A stretch of 44,213 nucleotides of DNA from contig CALBPV010000008.1 of assembly GCA_937899265.1 (NCBI GenBank), forward strand, positions 1 through 44,213, written 5' to 3'. The notes beneath the pieces were generated by a model that made no database searches, was not told the origin of the DNA, and worked only from the letters and a program-made list of their open reading frames with translations. How positions within the stretch are numbered: the first letter of the stretch is position 1; the number at the start of each line of letters is the position of its first letter. Shown here piece after piece: positions 33,118 to 42,578 of the stretch. A program made the translations under genes and the position numbers. The DNA is from an uncultured Bacteroidales bacterium. Its GTDB lineage: Bacteria > Bacteroidota > Bacteroidia > Bacteroidales > UBA3663.

Positions 33118-34482
33118 ATGCTTTACAGAAAGATTACTTCATATCTGGAAGACTATCTGAGGTCTGACACAGACAAAATCCTGGTGTTGGGGGGTGCCCG
33201 ACAGATTGGCAAATCATTCAGCATCCGGGAAGCCGGGAAACGGCTGTTTAAGAATTTTATAGAAATCAATTTCGTGGAAGATGACGCGGGCGAACAACTC
33301 TTCCGCAACATCCATCGCAAAGAGGATTTCTACTTGACTCTCAGTATGGTTGCCGGGGGCAAGTTGTCCGACAGACATGACACACTGGTCTTTCTGGATG
33401 AGATACAACACTATCCGCAATACCTGACCCTATTGAAGTTTCTGCGAGAAGACGGTCGTTACAGATATGTGGCGAGCGGAAGTTTGTTGGGCATCACGCT
33501 GCAAGACACAACCTCCATCCCTGTGGGGAGCATCATCATAAAAGAGATGTTCCCGCTCGATTTTGAAGAATTCCTCATCGCCAACGGATTTGACACAACA
33601 GCTGTCGATGCACTGCGCGTTGCATACGAAAACCGGCAGAGCCTAACGGAGGAACATCATAACCGTATGATGAACCTTTTCAGACGCTATCTGCTGGTGG
33701 GAGGAATGCCGGAGGCTGTTAACACCTACCTCAGCACACACAATATAGTACGTGTCAGAGAGATACAGAACGGCATCCGCAGCCTCTATGCCGATGATGC
33801 GGCCAAGTATGAGAAAGAGCATGGCAAGAAACTGCTGTTGCGCCGAATCTACGAGATGATACCTTCGCAAATGGAAAACAAGAAGAAACGCATCATAGCC
33901 CAGGAGATTCAAGGCAGAAAAGGCGACCGGTTTGTACGCTACGGCGCAGAATTCGAATACTTGGTTTCTTCGGGCATAGCGCTCGCTGTGCATGCCATAT
34001 CCAACCCTCATTTCCCACTGAGTGAATCCTTGCAAAAGAACCTTCTGAAGCTCTACATGAACGATGTAGGGCTTCTGACAGGGCTTCTTTACCACAACAA
34101 CATACGGCCTGTCTTGGAAGATGTGCACAGCATCAATCTCGGCTCCGTCTATGAAAGCGCGGTGGCTCAAGAACTGCGCGCTCACGGACACAAGCTTTTC
34201 TACTACGACAACCGCAAGCTGGGTGAAGTTGACTACTTGATTGACGATTACAAGAACTTGAGTGCTCTTCCCTTGGAGGTTAAGTCCGGAAAGGACTACA
34301 CCATCCACAGCGCGCTGGATAATCTGCTGAAAAATCCGGATTATAATATCCAATCCGGCATCGTGGTTTCTAACAACCGCACATGCCGTCAAGAGGGCAA
34401 TATCCTGTACATGCCCGTCTATTGTGTGATGTTCATGACAGCCGATGCTTCAAACACCGACGAGGAGGAATATATCTTCTGA
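33118..34482 (+). CDS. AAA ATPase with DUF4143 C-terminal domain
   Basis: The 454-residue protein has Walker A GGARQIGKS (residues 25-33), Walker B DTLVFLDEIQ (Asp94, Glu95) and a sensor segment YVASGSLLG (about 118-125). The C-terminal DUF4143 region ends in a PD-(D/E)XK-like motif: GEVDYLI (Asp372), then LPLEVKSGK (Glu387, Lys389). Such proteins are abundant and often multicopy in Bacteroidetes, and their job is unknown. Codon use is less GC-biased than in the flanking genes, and it is bordered by 33-bp direct repeats upstream and shared palindromic repeats on both sides, which suggests it was acquired or is mobile. Confidence 0.9.
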   Translation: MLYRKITSYLEDYLRSDTDKILVLGGARQIGKSFSIREAGKRLFKNFIEINFVEDDAGEQLFRNIHRKEDFYLTLSMVAGGKLSDRHDTLVFLDEIQHYPQYLTLLKFLREDGRYRYVASGSLLGITLQDTTSIPVGSIIIKEMFPLDFEEFLIANGFDTTAVDALRVAYENRQSLTEEHHNRMMNLFRRYLLVGGMPEAVNTYLSTHNIVRVREIQNGIRSLYADDAAKYEKEHGKKLLLRRIYEMIPSQMENKKKRIIAQEIQGRKGDRFVRYGAEFEYLVSSGIALAVHAISNPHFPLSESLQKNLLKLYMNDVGLLTGLLYHNNIRPVLEDVHSINLGSVYESAVAQELRAHGHKLFYYDNRKLGEVDYLIDDYKNLSALPLEVKSGKDYTIHSALDNLLKNPDYNIQSGIVVSNNRTCRQEGNILYMPVYCVMFMTADASNTDEEEYIF

Positions 34483-34487
34483 GGTTG

Positions 34488-34562
34488 ACCCCGTCGGGAT
34501 CAAATAACATAGCACAGGGGCTTGCCCCTGTGTGAATGACCGTCGCCGTGTGAATTGCCCCT
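34488..34562. repeat. Right-hand copy of the repeats flanking the ATPase gene
   Basis: 34511-34562 repeats 32657-32708 in direct orientation over 52 bases with two differences; both contain the palindrome CACAGGG..CCCTGTG followed by TGAATGACCGTCGCCGTGTG. The adjoining 34488-34511 is an inverted copy of 32528-32553. Confidence 0.85.
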
Positions 34563-34661
34563 ACCGAACTGAATCCCGTTGAATTTCAATCTCAACTTTT
34601 ATGACCGGGCACTTTCTTCCTTGATTTCGTTGCATTTGAATACTTTTTTTGTTTCACGTTG

Positions 34662-34692
34662 TTGCAGATGTCGGAAAAAGAACGTATCTTTG
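34662..34692 (+). promoter_or_regulatory. Promoter of the GH115 gene
   Basis: TTG (34662-34664), a 20-base spacer and TATCTTTG (34685-34692). The start codon follows at 34777, giving a leader of about 78 nt. Confidence 0.6.
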
Positions 34693-34776
34693 CCTTCGAA
34701 AAAACGAACGGACAACACATGTACGCGTTCGCAACACACCGAATTGTAAACATTTCAAAATATAAACGACAACGGT

Positions 34777-37311
34777 ATGAAGAAAGTATTTCTGACATTG
34801 ATGCTTGCCGGTGCGGCAATGGCGGCACAGGCTGCCGAGCAGTTTGTGACGTTTGCCAAAGGCGGGAATGCCGACTTTGCAGTGGCCGCTGATGGCCGGG
34901 TGGTTAACATAGTATGCGATGCCCAAGAGGACGAAGGCGTGCTCATGGCTGTTCACAGCCTCCAAGCCGACCTCAAGGCCGTGACGGGCGCAGAACCCGC
35001 CGCAGGACAGGAGACGGCTCCACAGTGCATCATCGTGGGCAGCCCCAAGTCGGAACTGGTGCGACAATTGCTCTCCAGTGGGAAACTCCCCAAAAAAGAG
35101 TTGGAAGGCAAACGCGAGAAATACATCCTCCAAGTGGTCGAGAAACCCGTGGCAGGTGTCGATAAAGCTCTCGTCATCGCAGGCAGCGACAAACGAGGCA
35201 CCATCTACGGCATCTACGAGCTGTCCCGCCAGATAGGCGTGTCCCCTTGGTACTGGTGGGCCGACGTGCCGGCCCTGCATCAGGACAATATATATATTAA
35301 AAAAGGTGTCTTCACCGACGGCGAACCTAAGGTGGCCTGGCGCGGCATCTTCATCAACGACGAGTGGCCTTCCTTCGGCAACTGGGCCGTGGAACACTTC
35401 GGCGGCATCAACTCCAAGTGCTACGAGCATGTGTTCGAACTGCTCCTGCGTCTCAAGGCCAACTATATGTGGCCGGCCATGTGGGGCAGCGCTTTCTATG
35501 ACGACGACCCCGCCAACGGCCCCCTGGCCAACAAAATGGGCATCGTCATGGGCACCTCCCACCACGAACCGTTGGCTCTGGCCCAACAGGACTGGAAACG
35601 CCGCAAGGGACACGGCAAGTGGAGCTTCACCACCAACCACGACGAGATGATGGACTTCTGGCGCGGCGGCGTGGAACGTGCCAAGAACTGGGAGACCATG
35701 TACACCGTGGGTATGCGTGGTGACGGCGACGAGGCCATGGAGGACAAAGCCAGTGTGCAGCTCATGGAACAAATCGTCAAGGAACAGCGCGAACTCCTCG
35801 AGAAGGTAACAGGCCGCCGGGCCGCTGACATCCCTCAGGTGTGGGCACTCTACAAGGAGGTGCAGGACTTCTACGACCAGGGCATGAAGGTGCCCGATGA
35901 CATCATCCTGCTCCTCTGCGACGACAACTGGGGCAATATCCGCCGTCTGCCGGCACTGGGCACCGCCAAGAATCATACGGGAGGCTTCGGTATGTACTAC
36001 CACGTCGATTATGTGGGCGGCCCCCGCAACTCCAAGTGGATCAACGTCTCGCCCATCCCCCGTCTGTGGGAACAGATGAACCTCACCTACCAATATGGCG
36101 TCGATAAGATGTGGATTCTCAACGTGGGCGACCTGAAGCCGATGGAGTACCCCATCACCTTCTTCCTCGACATGGCGTGGAATCCCGACCAATTTAACCC
36201 ACAGAACGTCAATGACCACAGCGTTGCCTTCTGCCGTAGCATCTTTGGCGACAAGTATGCCGACGAGGCCGCACGACAACTGCGCCTCTACGCCAAGTTC
36301 AACCGCCGCGTCACGCCCGAATTGCTCGACATGCGCACCTACTCCGTCATCAACTACGACGAGTGGGCTCGCGTCGTGGGCGAATACGACCAACTGGCCC
36401 TCGATGCCGAGGCTCTCGCAGGAAAACTGCCGCAGAACCTGCACGATGCGTGGTTCCAGCTCCTCGGCTACCCCATCAAGGCCATGGACAACCTCTATAA
36501 CATGTACTACGCTCAGGCTATGAACCAGCGCCTTTACAAGAAGAACGACCCCGCCGCCAATGCCTGGGCCGACCGCGTCGCCGAGTGCTTCAAACGCGAT
36601 GCCGCCCTCGCCGCCGAATACCACAAAATGAACGGAGGCAAGTGGAACCACATGATGGACGAACAATACATCGGCTACAAATCGTGGCAGGCTCCCGAGA
36701 AGAAAGTCATGCCCGAGGTCAAACGCCTCGAAAACGCTCAACCCTCAACGCCCGCTCAAATCTCCCTCCCCAAACCCGCCTACATCACTTACAATACCCC
36801 CAAGGGCACTCCCTCCTTTGTGGCCAAGGACGGATATGTGAGCATCGAGGCCGAGCACTTCACGCGAAAGACCGACGGCAAAGAAGCCCGCTGGACCGTG
36901 ATTCCCGAATTGGGACGCACCCTCTCGGGCATCACACCCCAGCCCGTCACAGCCGCCGTCGATGGTATGGCCCTCGAGTATGACATGGAGATTCCTTCCG
37001 AGGCTACGGCTCGCGTCACCCTGCGCTTCTGCGCCACACTCAACTTCAACGGCACCGGCCTGCGCTATGCCGTCAGCTTCGACGGCGGAGAGGAACAGGA
37101 GGTCAACATCAACGGCGACTTCAACGGCGAGACGGGCAACGCTTGGCATCGCGAACACGTCATCGACTCGCAGACCATCCACAACCTCAAGGCAGGCAAA
37201 CACACCCTCCGAATCCGCCCCCTCGACAACGCCCTCGTGCTCCAGAAGATACTCGTCAACCTCGGCGGAATGCACAAGAGCTATCTCGGCCCCGAGGAGA
37301 CGCTGAAGTAA
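34777..37311 (+). CDS. GH115 family alpha-glucuronidase (secreted)
   Basis: The 844-residue protein has a Sec signal (MKKVFLTLMLAGAAMAAQAA). An N-terminal beta-sandwich domain comes first, then the GH115 barrel with AGSDKRGTIYGIYELSRQIG, SPWYWWADVP, WRGIFINDEWPSFGNWAVEH, LLRLKANYMWPAMWGSAFYD and GIVMGTSHHEPLALAQQDWK. C-terminal domains (about residues 680-840, YVSIEAEHFTRKTDGKEARW) are the accessory module of this family. GH115 removes (4-O-methyl-)glucuronic acid from xylan side chains. It stands beside an HTCS regulator and a SusC-like gene, as in xylan utilisation loci. Confidence 0.92.
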   Translation: MKKVFLTLMLAGAAMAAQAAEQFVTFAKGGNADFAVAADGRVVNIVCDAQEDEGVLMAVHSLQADLKAVTGAEPAAGQETAPQCIIVGSPKSELVRQLLSSGKLPKKELEGKREKYILQVVEKPVAGVDKALVIAGSDKRGTIYGIYELSRQIGVSPWYWWADVPALHQDNIYIKKGVFTDGEPKVAWRGIFINDEWPSFGNWAVEHFGGINSKCYEHVFELLLRLKANYMWPAMWGSAFYDDDPANGPLANKMGIVMGTSHHEPLALAQQDWKRRKGHGKWSFTTNHDEMMDFWRGGVERAKNWETMYTVGMRGDGDEAMEDKASVQLMEQIVKEQRELLEKVTGRRAADIPQVWALYKEVQDFYDQGMKVPDDIILLLCDDNWGNIRRLPALGTAKNHTGGFGMYYHVDYVGGPRNSKWINVSPIPRLWEQMNLTYQYGVDKMWILNVGDLKPMEYPITFFLDMAWNPDQFNPQNVNDHSVAFCRSIFGDKYADEAARQLRLYAKFNRRVTPELLDMRTYSVINYDEWARVVGEYDQLALDAEALAGKLPQNLHDAWFQLLGYPIKAMDNLYNMYYAQAMNQRLYKKNDPAANAWADRVAECFKRDAALAAEYHKMNGGKWNHMMDEQYIGYKSWQAPEKKVMPEVKRLENAQPSTPAQISLPKPAYITYNTPKGTPSFVAKDGYVSIEAEHFTRKTDGKEARWTVIPELGRTLSGITPQPVTAAVDGMALEYDMEIPSEATARVTLRFCATLNFNGTGLRYAVSFDGGEEQEVNINGDFNGETGNAWHREHVIDSQTIHNLKAGKHTLRIRPLDNALVLQKILVNLGGMHKSYLGPEETLK

Positions 37312-37409
37312 CCCCGGCACCCGCAATGAAACAAAACATGCCGTCGGATGAAAGAAACGGAACGACCGGATGAAACAAATCCGTAAGTCCGTGACAAGAT
37401 TCCGATGGC

Positions 37410-37436
37410 TTGTTCCGAAAAAACACGCTATCTTTG
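37410..37436 (+). promoter_or_regulatory. Promoter of the small secreted protein gene
   Basis: TATCTTTG (37429-37436) followed by CACC, with a TTG at 37410-37412; the 16-base spacer is short of the usual 19-21. The leader would be about 45 nt and ends with AAAAGG seven bases before the ATG. Confidence 0.5.
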
Positions 37437-37487
37437 CACCGTCAAATCATAACAGTTTTTCAACACAACATTAAAATTTAAAAAGGT

Positions 37488-38000
37488 ATGAAAAAATTAG
37501 TTTTGTTCGTAGCCTTGATGGCAACATTCGCCCTCTCGGCAGTAACCCTGAAAGCCGCCGATCCTACTCCTTGGAAGATTATCGACTTGGAGAACGTGAC
37601 CAAACATGGCGGGAACTGCGACTTCGACGACGAGACGCTGACGGCCACCTTCAAGGAAAAATGGGACCGCTGGTTCGACCTCCCGGAAGTCAACGGAGAC
37701 CTCTCTGAACACACCAAGCTCACCATGGTCATCAAGAAGAGCACCTGCATGCTCAAAGTCGTGCTCCGTTACAAAGATGCCGACGGCAAACAGCAGCAGG
37801 TCGATGCCGCTACCTTCTACCGCCAGATGGGCAAGACCATCGACAAGGATACCAAGATCGAATGCGACCTCACCAACAAAGGAAAGATAGGCGAGGACGT
37901 GCTCAAGAACATCACCAGCATCCGCATCTCGATGGCTAAGGCCGTCGATGGCAATGAAGAACCCTGGGAGACCCAGTTCGGCGAAATGACTATCAAATAA
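37488..38000 (+). CDS. Small secreted protein of unknown function, PUL-associated
   Basis: The 170-residue protein has a signal peptide (MKKLVLFVALMATFALSAVT, cleavage near LKA). The mature part (about 148 residues) is acidic and beta-rich: DPTPWKIIDLENVTKHGGNC, then EKWDRWFDLPEVNGDLSEHT and TSIRISMAKAV. The regular beta pattern and conserved Trp residues suggest a jelly-roll carbohydrate-binding module, but I recognise no family. It lies between a GH115 enzyme and an HTCS regulator, has its own promoter and ends at a terminator, so a role in xylan or oligosaccharide binding is a guess from context. Confidence 0.7.
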   Translation: MKKLVLFVALMATFALSAVTLKAADPTPWKIIDLENVTKHGGNCDFDDETLTATFKEKWDRWFDLPEVNGDLSEHTKLTMVIKKSTCMLKVVLRYKDADGKQQQVDAATFYRQMGKTIDKDTKIECDLTNKGKIGEDVLKNITSIRISMAKAVDGNEEPWETQFGEMTIK

Positions 38001-38023
38001 TACGGTTCTGACAAGGAACCTGC

Positions 38024-38070
38024 GGGATGGAGTCTGTTTCATAACTACTCCATCCCCCATCTTGTTTTTT
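38024..38070 (+). terminator. Terminator after the small secreted protein gene
   Basis: Stem GGGATGGAGT (38024-38033) with ACTCCATCCC (38047-38056), 13-nt loop, then a T-run at 38064-38070. Confidence 0.7.
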
Positions 38071-38181
38071 GCCGGTCTTTCCGCTGTTTTTTTGCGGGTC
38101 TTTCCGTTGTTTTTTGCCAATCATGTTGTTAATTTCGACCAAAAAAAATGTTAAACAGCCTGCAAAGTCAAAAAAAATCTG

Positions 38182-38189
38182 TATATTTG
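38182..38189 (+). promoter_or_regulatory. -7 box for the HTCS gene
   Basis: TATATTTG followed by CACC. A start near 38195 makes the ATG at 38201 nearly leaderless and supports the ATG at 38219. No good -33 element. Confidence 0.55.
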
Positions 38190-38218
38190 CACCGGGTTAT
38201 ATGACAAATCTGAATTTC

Positions 38219-41200
38219 ATGACAAGCAACTATACACATTTCGCCACCGTCGCGCACACGTTACGGGGACTGAGGTTCCTCGTCGTGTGCGTTTTGTTGT
38301 CCTTCCATCTGGATGCGGCGGCTTTGCCCATGAGAATCTATACCGACGAAAGCCTCTCGTCCGACCAAATAACCTCTATCTGTCAGGACCGTCAGGGCTA
38401 CGTGTGGATAGGCACCGAGTACGGCCTCAACAAGTTCGACGGCGTGCACGTGACGCAGTATTACAGCGACGACGAAGACCCGCTGTCCCTCTCCGACAAC
38501 ATCATCCGCAAACTGCTCACCGACAGCTCCGGCGACGTATGGGTGGAAAGCAACAGGGGCGTGCAACGCTACGACCGGCTCACCGACAGATTCCGCACCG
38601 TCCTCTTCTACGGCAACGCTGCGGCCAACGTGAACGACATGCTCGAGACACCTGAAGGCAACATCTGGCTATTGAGTGCCGGAGAGGGCCTCTTCGAGGT
38701 CGCAGGCGACAGCCTCGAGGCACGCCCCGTCGAAGCCGTCAACAGCACTCTGCAGGAAGGAGCACTGTGCGACAACATGTATCTCGACAGCCGGGGACGC
38801 CTCTGGATAGGCTACCAGAACGAGGGATTGCAGATGACGGACCTGCGCACCCATCGGACACACCTCTACGATGCTGCGGCTCTCGGCGCACACAAAGCGG
38901 TCGATATCATCGAGGACGACTCGGCACGCCTCACCGTCGCAACCTACAGTGCCATCCTCCGGCTCAACGAGGAGACCCTGCAATTCGAGCCGGTGGTGAC
39001 ATTCCCGCGCCGTTCGGTGCACCGCCTCTACAAGAACCGTGACGGACAAATCATACTCAGCACCTCGGGCAACGGCATCGCAACGGTGGATTTCGGCAAC
39101 GGACAACTCAAAACTCTCCAAGGATTCAAGGTGGGCAAAGAGAAAATCGAGGAGACCAAGGTCTATGCCTACCTCGAGGACCTCAACGGCAACCATTGGA
39201 TAGGCTGCTACCAGAGCGGCCTCGTGCTTATCTCCCCCAAGGAATACCCCTTCCGCTACCTGCCCCTGAGCAATATGGAGACCGACAACGGAAGCCCGCT
39301 GCGCTCCATATATGCCGATGCCGACAGTCAGGTCTATGTCTGTCAGGAGAAGGGTGGCGTCACTCGCATCGACAAGGAAGGACGTTCCCTGGGCCATTGG
39401 CTCGGCGACCGCACCGTGCTGACCCTCAGACAGGACGGCAACGGCACTTTCTGGGCCGGAACCTACCGCAACGGCCTCTTCCGTTTCTCAACACGGACGG
39501 GTCAGGAAGAATGGATGCCCTTGACGGGAACCCAGCGCATCGGCGGCATCGCACGCGACAGCGCCGGCAACATCTACACCGCTTCCTTCAATGACGGCCT
39601 CCACAGCTACACGCCCGACGGACAGGTCGAACGAACTCTGGGAGGCGGATGTCTGCAACTCACCAACCCCTACCTCAACACCCTCTTCACTACCGCCGAC
39701 GGACGCATCTGGATAGGACACTACTACGGCATCGATGTCTATGACCCCGCCGCCGACTCCCTCGTCGATGTCGCCGTACCCGATGCCTTGCGTCCCGCCA
39801 TCGTATATGCCATCGGACAGTCCCCGCTCGACGGGTCTGTCTGGGTGGGGTCCGACAAGGGGCTCTTCCGCTATTTCACCTCGGGCGACAAAGCCGGCCA
39901 ATGGTGTCGTTACACCACCAAGCACGGCCTCCCCAACGACATCGTGTCCTCTTTCGTGCTCACCGGCGACGGCACCCTCTGGGCCGGAACGTATCGCGGG
40001 CTCGCCCAAATAGAACCCGACGGACGCATCACCCGCTACTATCGGGGCAACGGCCTCATGAGGTCGTCCTACCTGCGCGGCATCGGTGCATGTACTTCTG
40101 CCGGCGATGTCTTGCTGGGAAACCGCGACGGAGTCACCTGGTTCTCGCCGCATACCATCGTGAAGGACGAGTTCGCGCGCGGCATCACACTCACCGGCAT
40201 GCGTCTCGGTGACGTCTTTGTGAATGGGACCACCCTCTCCGGCGGCAAACAGATTGTCACCCGCCCCCTCGACACCGCCGACGAGATTTCGGTATCCTAT
40301 CTCGACAACACCTTCAGCCTCCTCTTCTCGTCCATGGACTTCCGCGACGCCCACAACGTCCACTATGAATTCCGATTCGACGGAGAGGCCGACAACCAAT
40401 GGTACCAGACCGAGTCGGGTCGCAGCGAGATTTATTTCTCGAGGCTGGGTGTAGGCACCCACCGACTCTTCGTGCGTGCTTACGACAACGGTGTCTATTC
40501 GCCCCTCAAAACCCTCACCATCCGCGTTTCGCCTCCGTGGTACCGTTCCACGGGTGCCTACGTCTTCTACCTCATTCTCCTCCTCGCCATCGTTTTGCCG
40601 TGGTGGCGCAACTACAGGAACAAACGCCTGGCCGCCATCAACGAGGAGAAGATACGGTTCTTCGTCGATATCAGCCACGAGTTGCGCTCCCCCCTCACGC
40701 TCATCAAAAGTCCCCTCGACAAATTGCTCAAGGAGACCCACGACCCTCAGACATCCCATGCCCTCCACAATATGGAACGCAACACCAACCGGCTGCTCAC
40801 CCTCCTCAACCAGATTCTCAGCATCCGCAAGATAGAGAAAGGACAGATGACGCTCCATTTTGCCGAGACAGCCCTGTCCGATTTTGTGGGCGACATCTGC
40901 CACGACTTCGAATATCAGGCCGGAAAACGGAAGATTACCATCAACTTCCGCGATGAGACACCCAACCTGAAGGTGTGGATCGACCGCGACCACTTCGACA
41001 AGGTCGTCACCAACCTCATTGGCAACGCCGTCAAGTATGTGGAGGACGGTGGACTTATTGAGGTCATCGTGCGCCTCGCTGCCGATGGGGAGGCCGAGAT
41101 GATGGTGCGCGACGACGGCCCCGGCATCAACGAGGACCAGCTCAAGAAGGTCTTCGAACGCTTCTACCAGACTTCCGTACGCCCCGCCGCAGGCCAGATG

Positions 41201-42244
41201 AGCTACGGCATCGGACTCAACCTCTCTCAGAAAATTGTCGTACTCCACGGAGGAACCATCACGGCACGCAACCGCAAAGATGGCCACGGCTCGGAATTCG
41301 TAGTGCGACTGCCGCTGGGGGCAGCCCATCTGCCCAAAGAACAGATTGTCACGGGCGACTTCTTCGCCACGACCACGGCCTCCGGGGAGCCGGTGCCCGT
41401 GGTCTCGGATGCCACCCGTCCGCCTCGCGTCCGCAAAAAGACCACCTACCGCATCGCTGTGGTCGATGACGACGACGAGATACGGTCGTTCCTCGAGACG
41501 GAACTCGGTGCCACCTACCACGTGCAGACCTACTCCGATGGCCAGAAAGCCCTCGAGGGCATCGTCGATACGCTGCCCGACCTCGTGGTCAGCGATGTCG
41601 TAATGCCGGGCTTGGACGGCTTCGAACTGCTCCGCCGCCTCAAGGCTTCCACACGCGCCACCCACATCCCCGTTGTCCTGCTTACCACCAAAACCGAACA
41701 GCAGGCACGACTTGCAGGACTGGAACAGGGTGCCGACGCCTACATGGACAAGCCCTTCGACCTCGAGGAACTGGAGGCCCGTATCGCCGGACTCATCGCC
41801 AACAGAATCCGTCTCCGGGGCAAGTACAGCGGATTGCAGGAACAGGAGGACACCGTGCGCAAAGTCCAACTCAAGGGCAACGATGCCGCCCTCATGGAGA
41901 AGATTATGAAGACCGTCAACGAACGGCTCGATGACAGCGACTTCAACGTCGAGGCCCTCGCCGATGCCGTCGCACTGAGCCGTGTGCAGCTCCACCGCCG
42001 CATGAAGGAACTCACGGGCATCACCGTGGGCGAGTTCATCCGAAACCTCCGACTTCAGCAGGCTGCGCATCTCCTCGAGAAGGGCGACACCTCCGTGGCA
42101 CAGGTCACCTACGCCGTCGGATTCGCCAATCCCACCCACTTTACCGCCGCATTCAAGAAACATTACGGCATCACGCCTTCCGAATATATGGCCAAGCACA
42201 GGGCACGCCAGAACGAGGAACGCAACAAAAACGAAGACGTTTGA
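38219..42244 (+). CDS. Hybrid two-component system (HTCS) sensor-regulator
   Basis: The 1341-residue protein combines sensor, kinase and DNA-binding regulator. Order: N-terminal signal-anchor; two-bladed-propeller periplasmic sensor of reg_prop repeats (about 40-690; repeated WIGTEYGLNKFDG and WVGSDKGLFRY units); Y_Y_Y domain (about 695-770); one membrane helix (about 778-797); HisKA with FFVDISHELRSPLTL (phospho-His820); HATPase (NLIGNAVKYVEDGG; DDGPGI); receiver (AVVDDDDEIRSF, phospho-Asp1126 in SDVVMPGLDG, Lys in MDKPF); AraC-type helix-turn-helix (about 1240-1330, MKELTGITVGEFIRNLRLQQ). In Bacteroidales these bind oligosaccharides and switch on neighbouring utilisation genes. The start at 38219 is preferred because the promoter lies at 38182-38189. 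Long antisense frames inside it are shadows. Confidence 0.93.
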   Translation: MTSNYTHFATVAHTLRGLRFLVVCVLLSFHLDAAALPMRIYTDESLSSDQITSICQDRQGYVWIGTEYGLNKFDGVHVTQYYSDDEDPLSLSDNIIRKLLTDSSGDVWVESNRGVQRYDRLTDRFRTVLFYGNAAANVNDMLETPEGNIWLLSAGEGLFEVAGDSLEARPVEAVNSTLQEGALCDNMYLDSRGRLWIGYQNEGLQMTDLRTHRTHLYDAAALGAHKAVDIIEDDSARLTVATYSAILRLNEETLQFEPVVTFPRRSVHRLYKNRDGQIILSTSGNGIATVDFGNGQLKTLQGFKVGKEKIEETKVYAYLEDLNGNHWIGCYQSGLVLISPKEYPFRYLPLSNMETDNGSPLRSIYADADSQVYVCQEKGGVTRIDKEGRSLGHWLGDRTVLTLRQDGNGTFWAGTYRNGLFRFSTRTGQEEWMPLTGTQRIGGIARDSAGNIYTASFNDGLHSYTPDGQVERTLGGGCLQLTNPYLNTLFTTADGRIWIGHYYGIDVYDPAADSLVDVAVPDALRPAIVYAIGQSPLDGSVWVGSDKGLFRYFTSGDKAGQWCRYTTKHGLPNDIVSSFVLTGDGTLWAGTYRGLAQIEPDGRITRYYRGNGLMRSSYLRGIGACTSAGDVLLGNRDGVTWFSPHTIVKDEFARGITLTGMRLGDVFVNGTTLSGGKQIVTRPLDTADEISVSYLDNTFSLLFSSMDFRDAHNVHYEFRFDGEADNQWYQTESGRSEIYFSRLGVGTHRLFVRAYDNGVYSPLKTLTIRVSPPWYRSTGAYVFYLILLLAIVLPWWRNYRNKRLAAINEEKIRFFVDISHELRSPLTLIKSPLDKLLKETHDPQTSHALHNMERNTNRLLTLLNQILSIRKIEKGQMTLHFAETALSDFVGDICHDFEYQAGKRKITINFRDETPNLKVWIDRDHFDKVVTNLIGNAVKYVEDGGLIEVIVRLAADGEAEMMVRDDGPGINEDQLKKVFERFYQTSVRPAAGQMSYGIGLNLSQKIVVLHGGTITARNRKDGHGSEFVVRLPLGAAHLPKEQIVTGDFFATTTASGEPVPVVSDATRPPRVRKKTTYRIAVVDDDDEIRSFLETELGATYHVQTYSDGQKALEGIVDTLPDLVVSDVVMPGLDGFELLRRLKASTRATHIPVVLLTTKTEQQARLAGLEQGADAYMDKPFDLEELEARIAGLIANRIRLRGKYSGLQEQEDTVRKVQLKGNDAALMEKIMKTVNERLDDSDFNVEALADAVALSRVQLHRRMKELTGITVGEFIRNLRLQQAAHLLEKGDTSVAQVTYAVGFANPTHFTAAFKKHYGITPSEYMAKHRARQNEERNKNEDV

Positions 42245-42321
42245 TACAAACGCGATGATGCCGCTTTACGAATTGTGGGAAAAAGCAAACTCCCGCATAG
42301 CGCCGTCTCAACAAAAAAGCC

Positions 42322-42377
42322 TATCTTTGCACTCGCCATCCCAAGGTGTAGCACCCTCGGGCCAGCGAGTGCTTTTT
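42322..42377 (+). promoter_or_regulatory. Promoter box immediately followed by a terminator-like hairpin
   Basis: TATCTTTG (42322-42329) runs straight into an inverted repeat: outer arms GCACTCGC (42329-42336) and GCGAGTGC (42365-42372), inner hairpin GGTG-TAG-CACC (42345-42355), then five T (42373-42377). It could produce a terminated RNA of about 45 nt, or be the HTCS terminator overlapping a box by chance. Confidence 0.5.
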
Positions 42378-42398
42378 CGTTCAACCAGAAATCTGAAT

Positions 42399-42570
42399 TG
42401 AACTTGAAACCTGAAACTTGAAACTTCGAACTTCTTTTCCCCGTATTCCCCGTTATTAAAATGAAAAAACTCTAGTTTTTTTGAACTTGAAACCTGAAAC
42501 TTGAAACCCCGCCCCCCCTTCCCTTCAGGGGAGGGCTGGGGAGAGGCTGAAACTTGAAACTTTTAAACTT
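42399..42570. repeat. Second copy of the intergenic repeat cassette
   Basis: Contains heptamer runs of (A)CTTGAAAC (42399-42434, 42483-42507, 42549-42570) around a 38-bp element (42449-42486) matching 28793-28830, and a palindromic stretch CCCTTCAGGGGAGGGCTGGGG near 42520 (shown only in part by position). No gene or RNA is seen. Confidence 0.75.
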
Positions 42571-42578
42571 TTCTCAAT

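Noticed and set aside
34654..36741. 695-codon antisense ORF inside the GH115 gene
   Set aside because: It is a shadow of the strong codon bias. The plus strand has a signal peptide and clear GH115 motifs; the antisense product is His/Val/Gly-rich without family resemblance.
39488..42199. 903-codon antisense ORF inside the HTCS gene
   Set aside because: Same cause; the plus strand has kinase, receiver and AraC motifs. No promoter or start signal supports the antisense frame.
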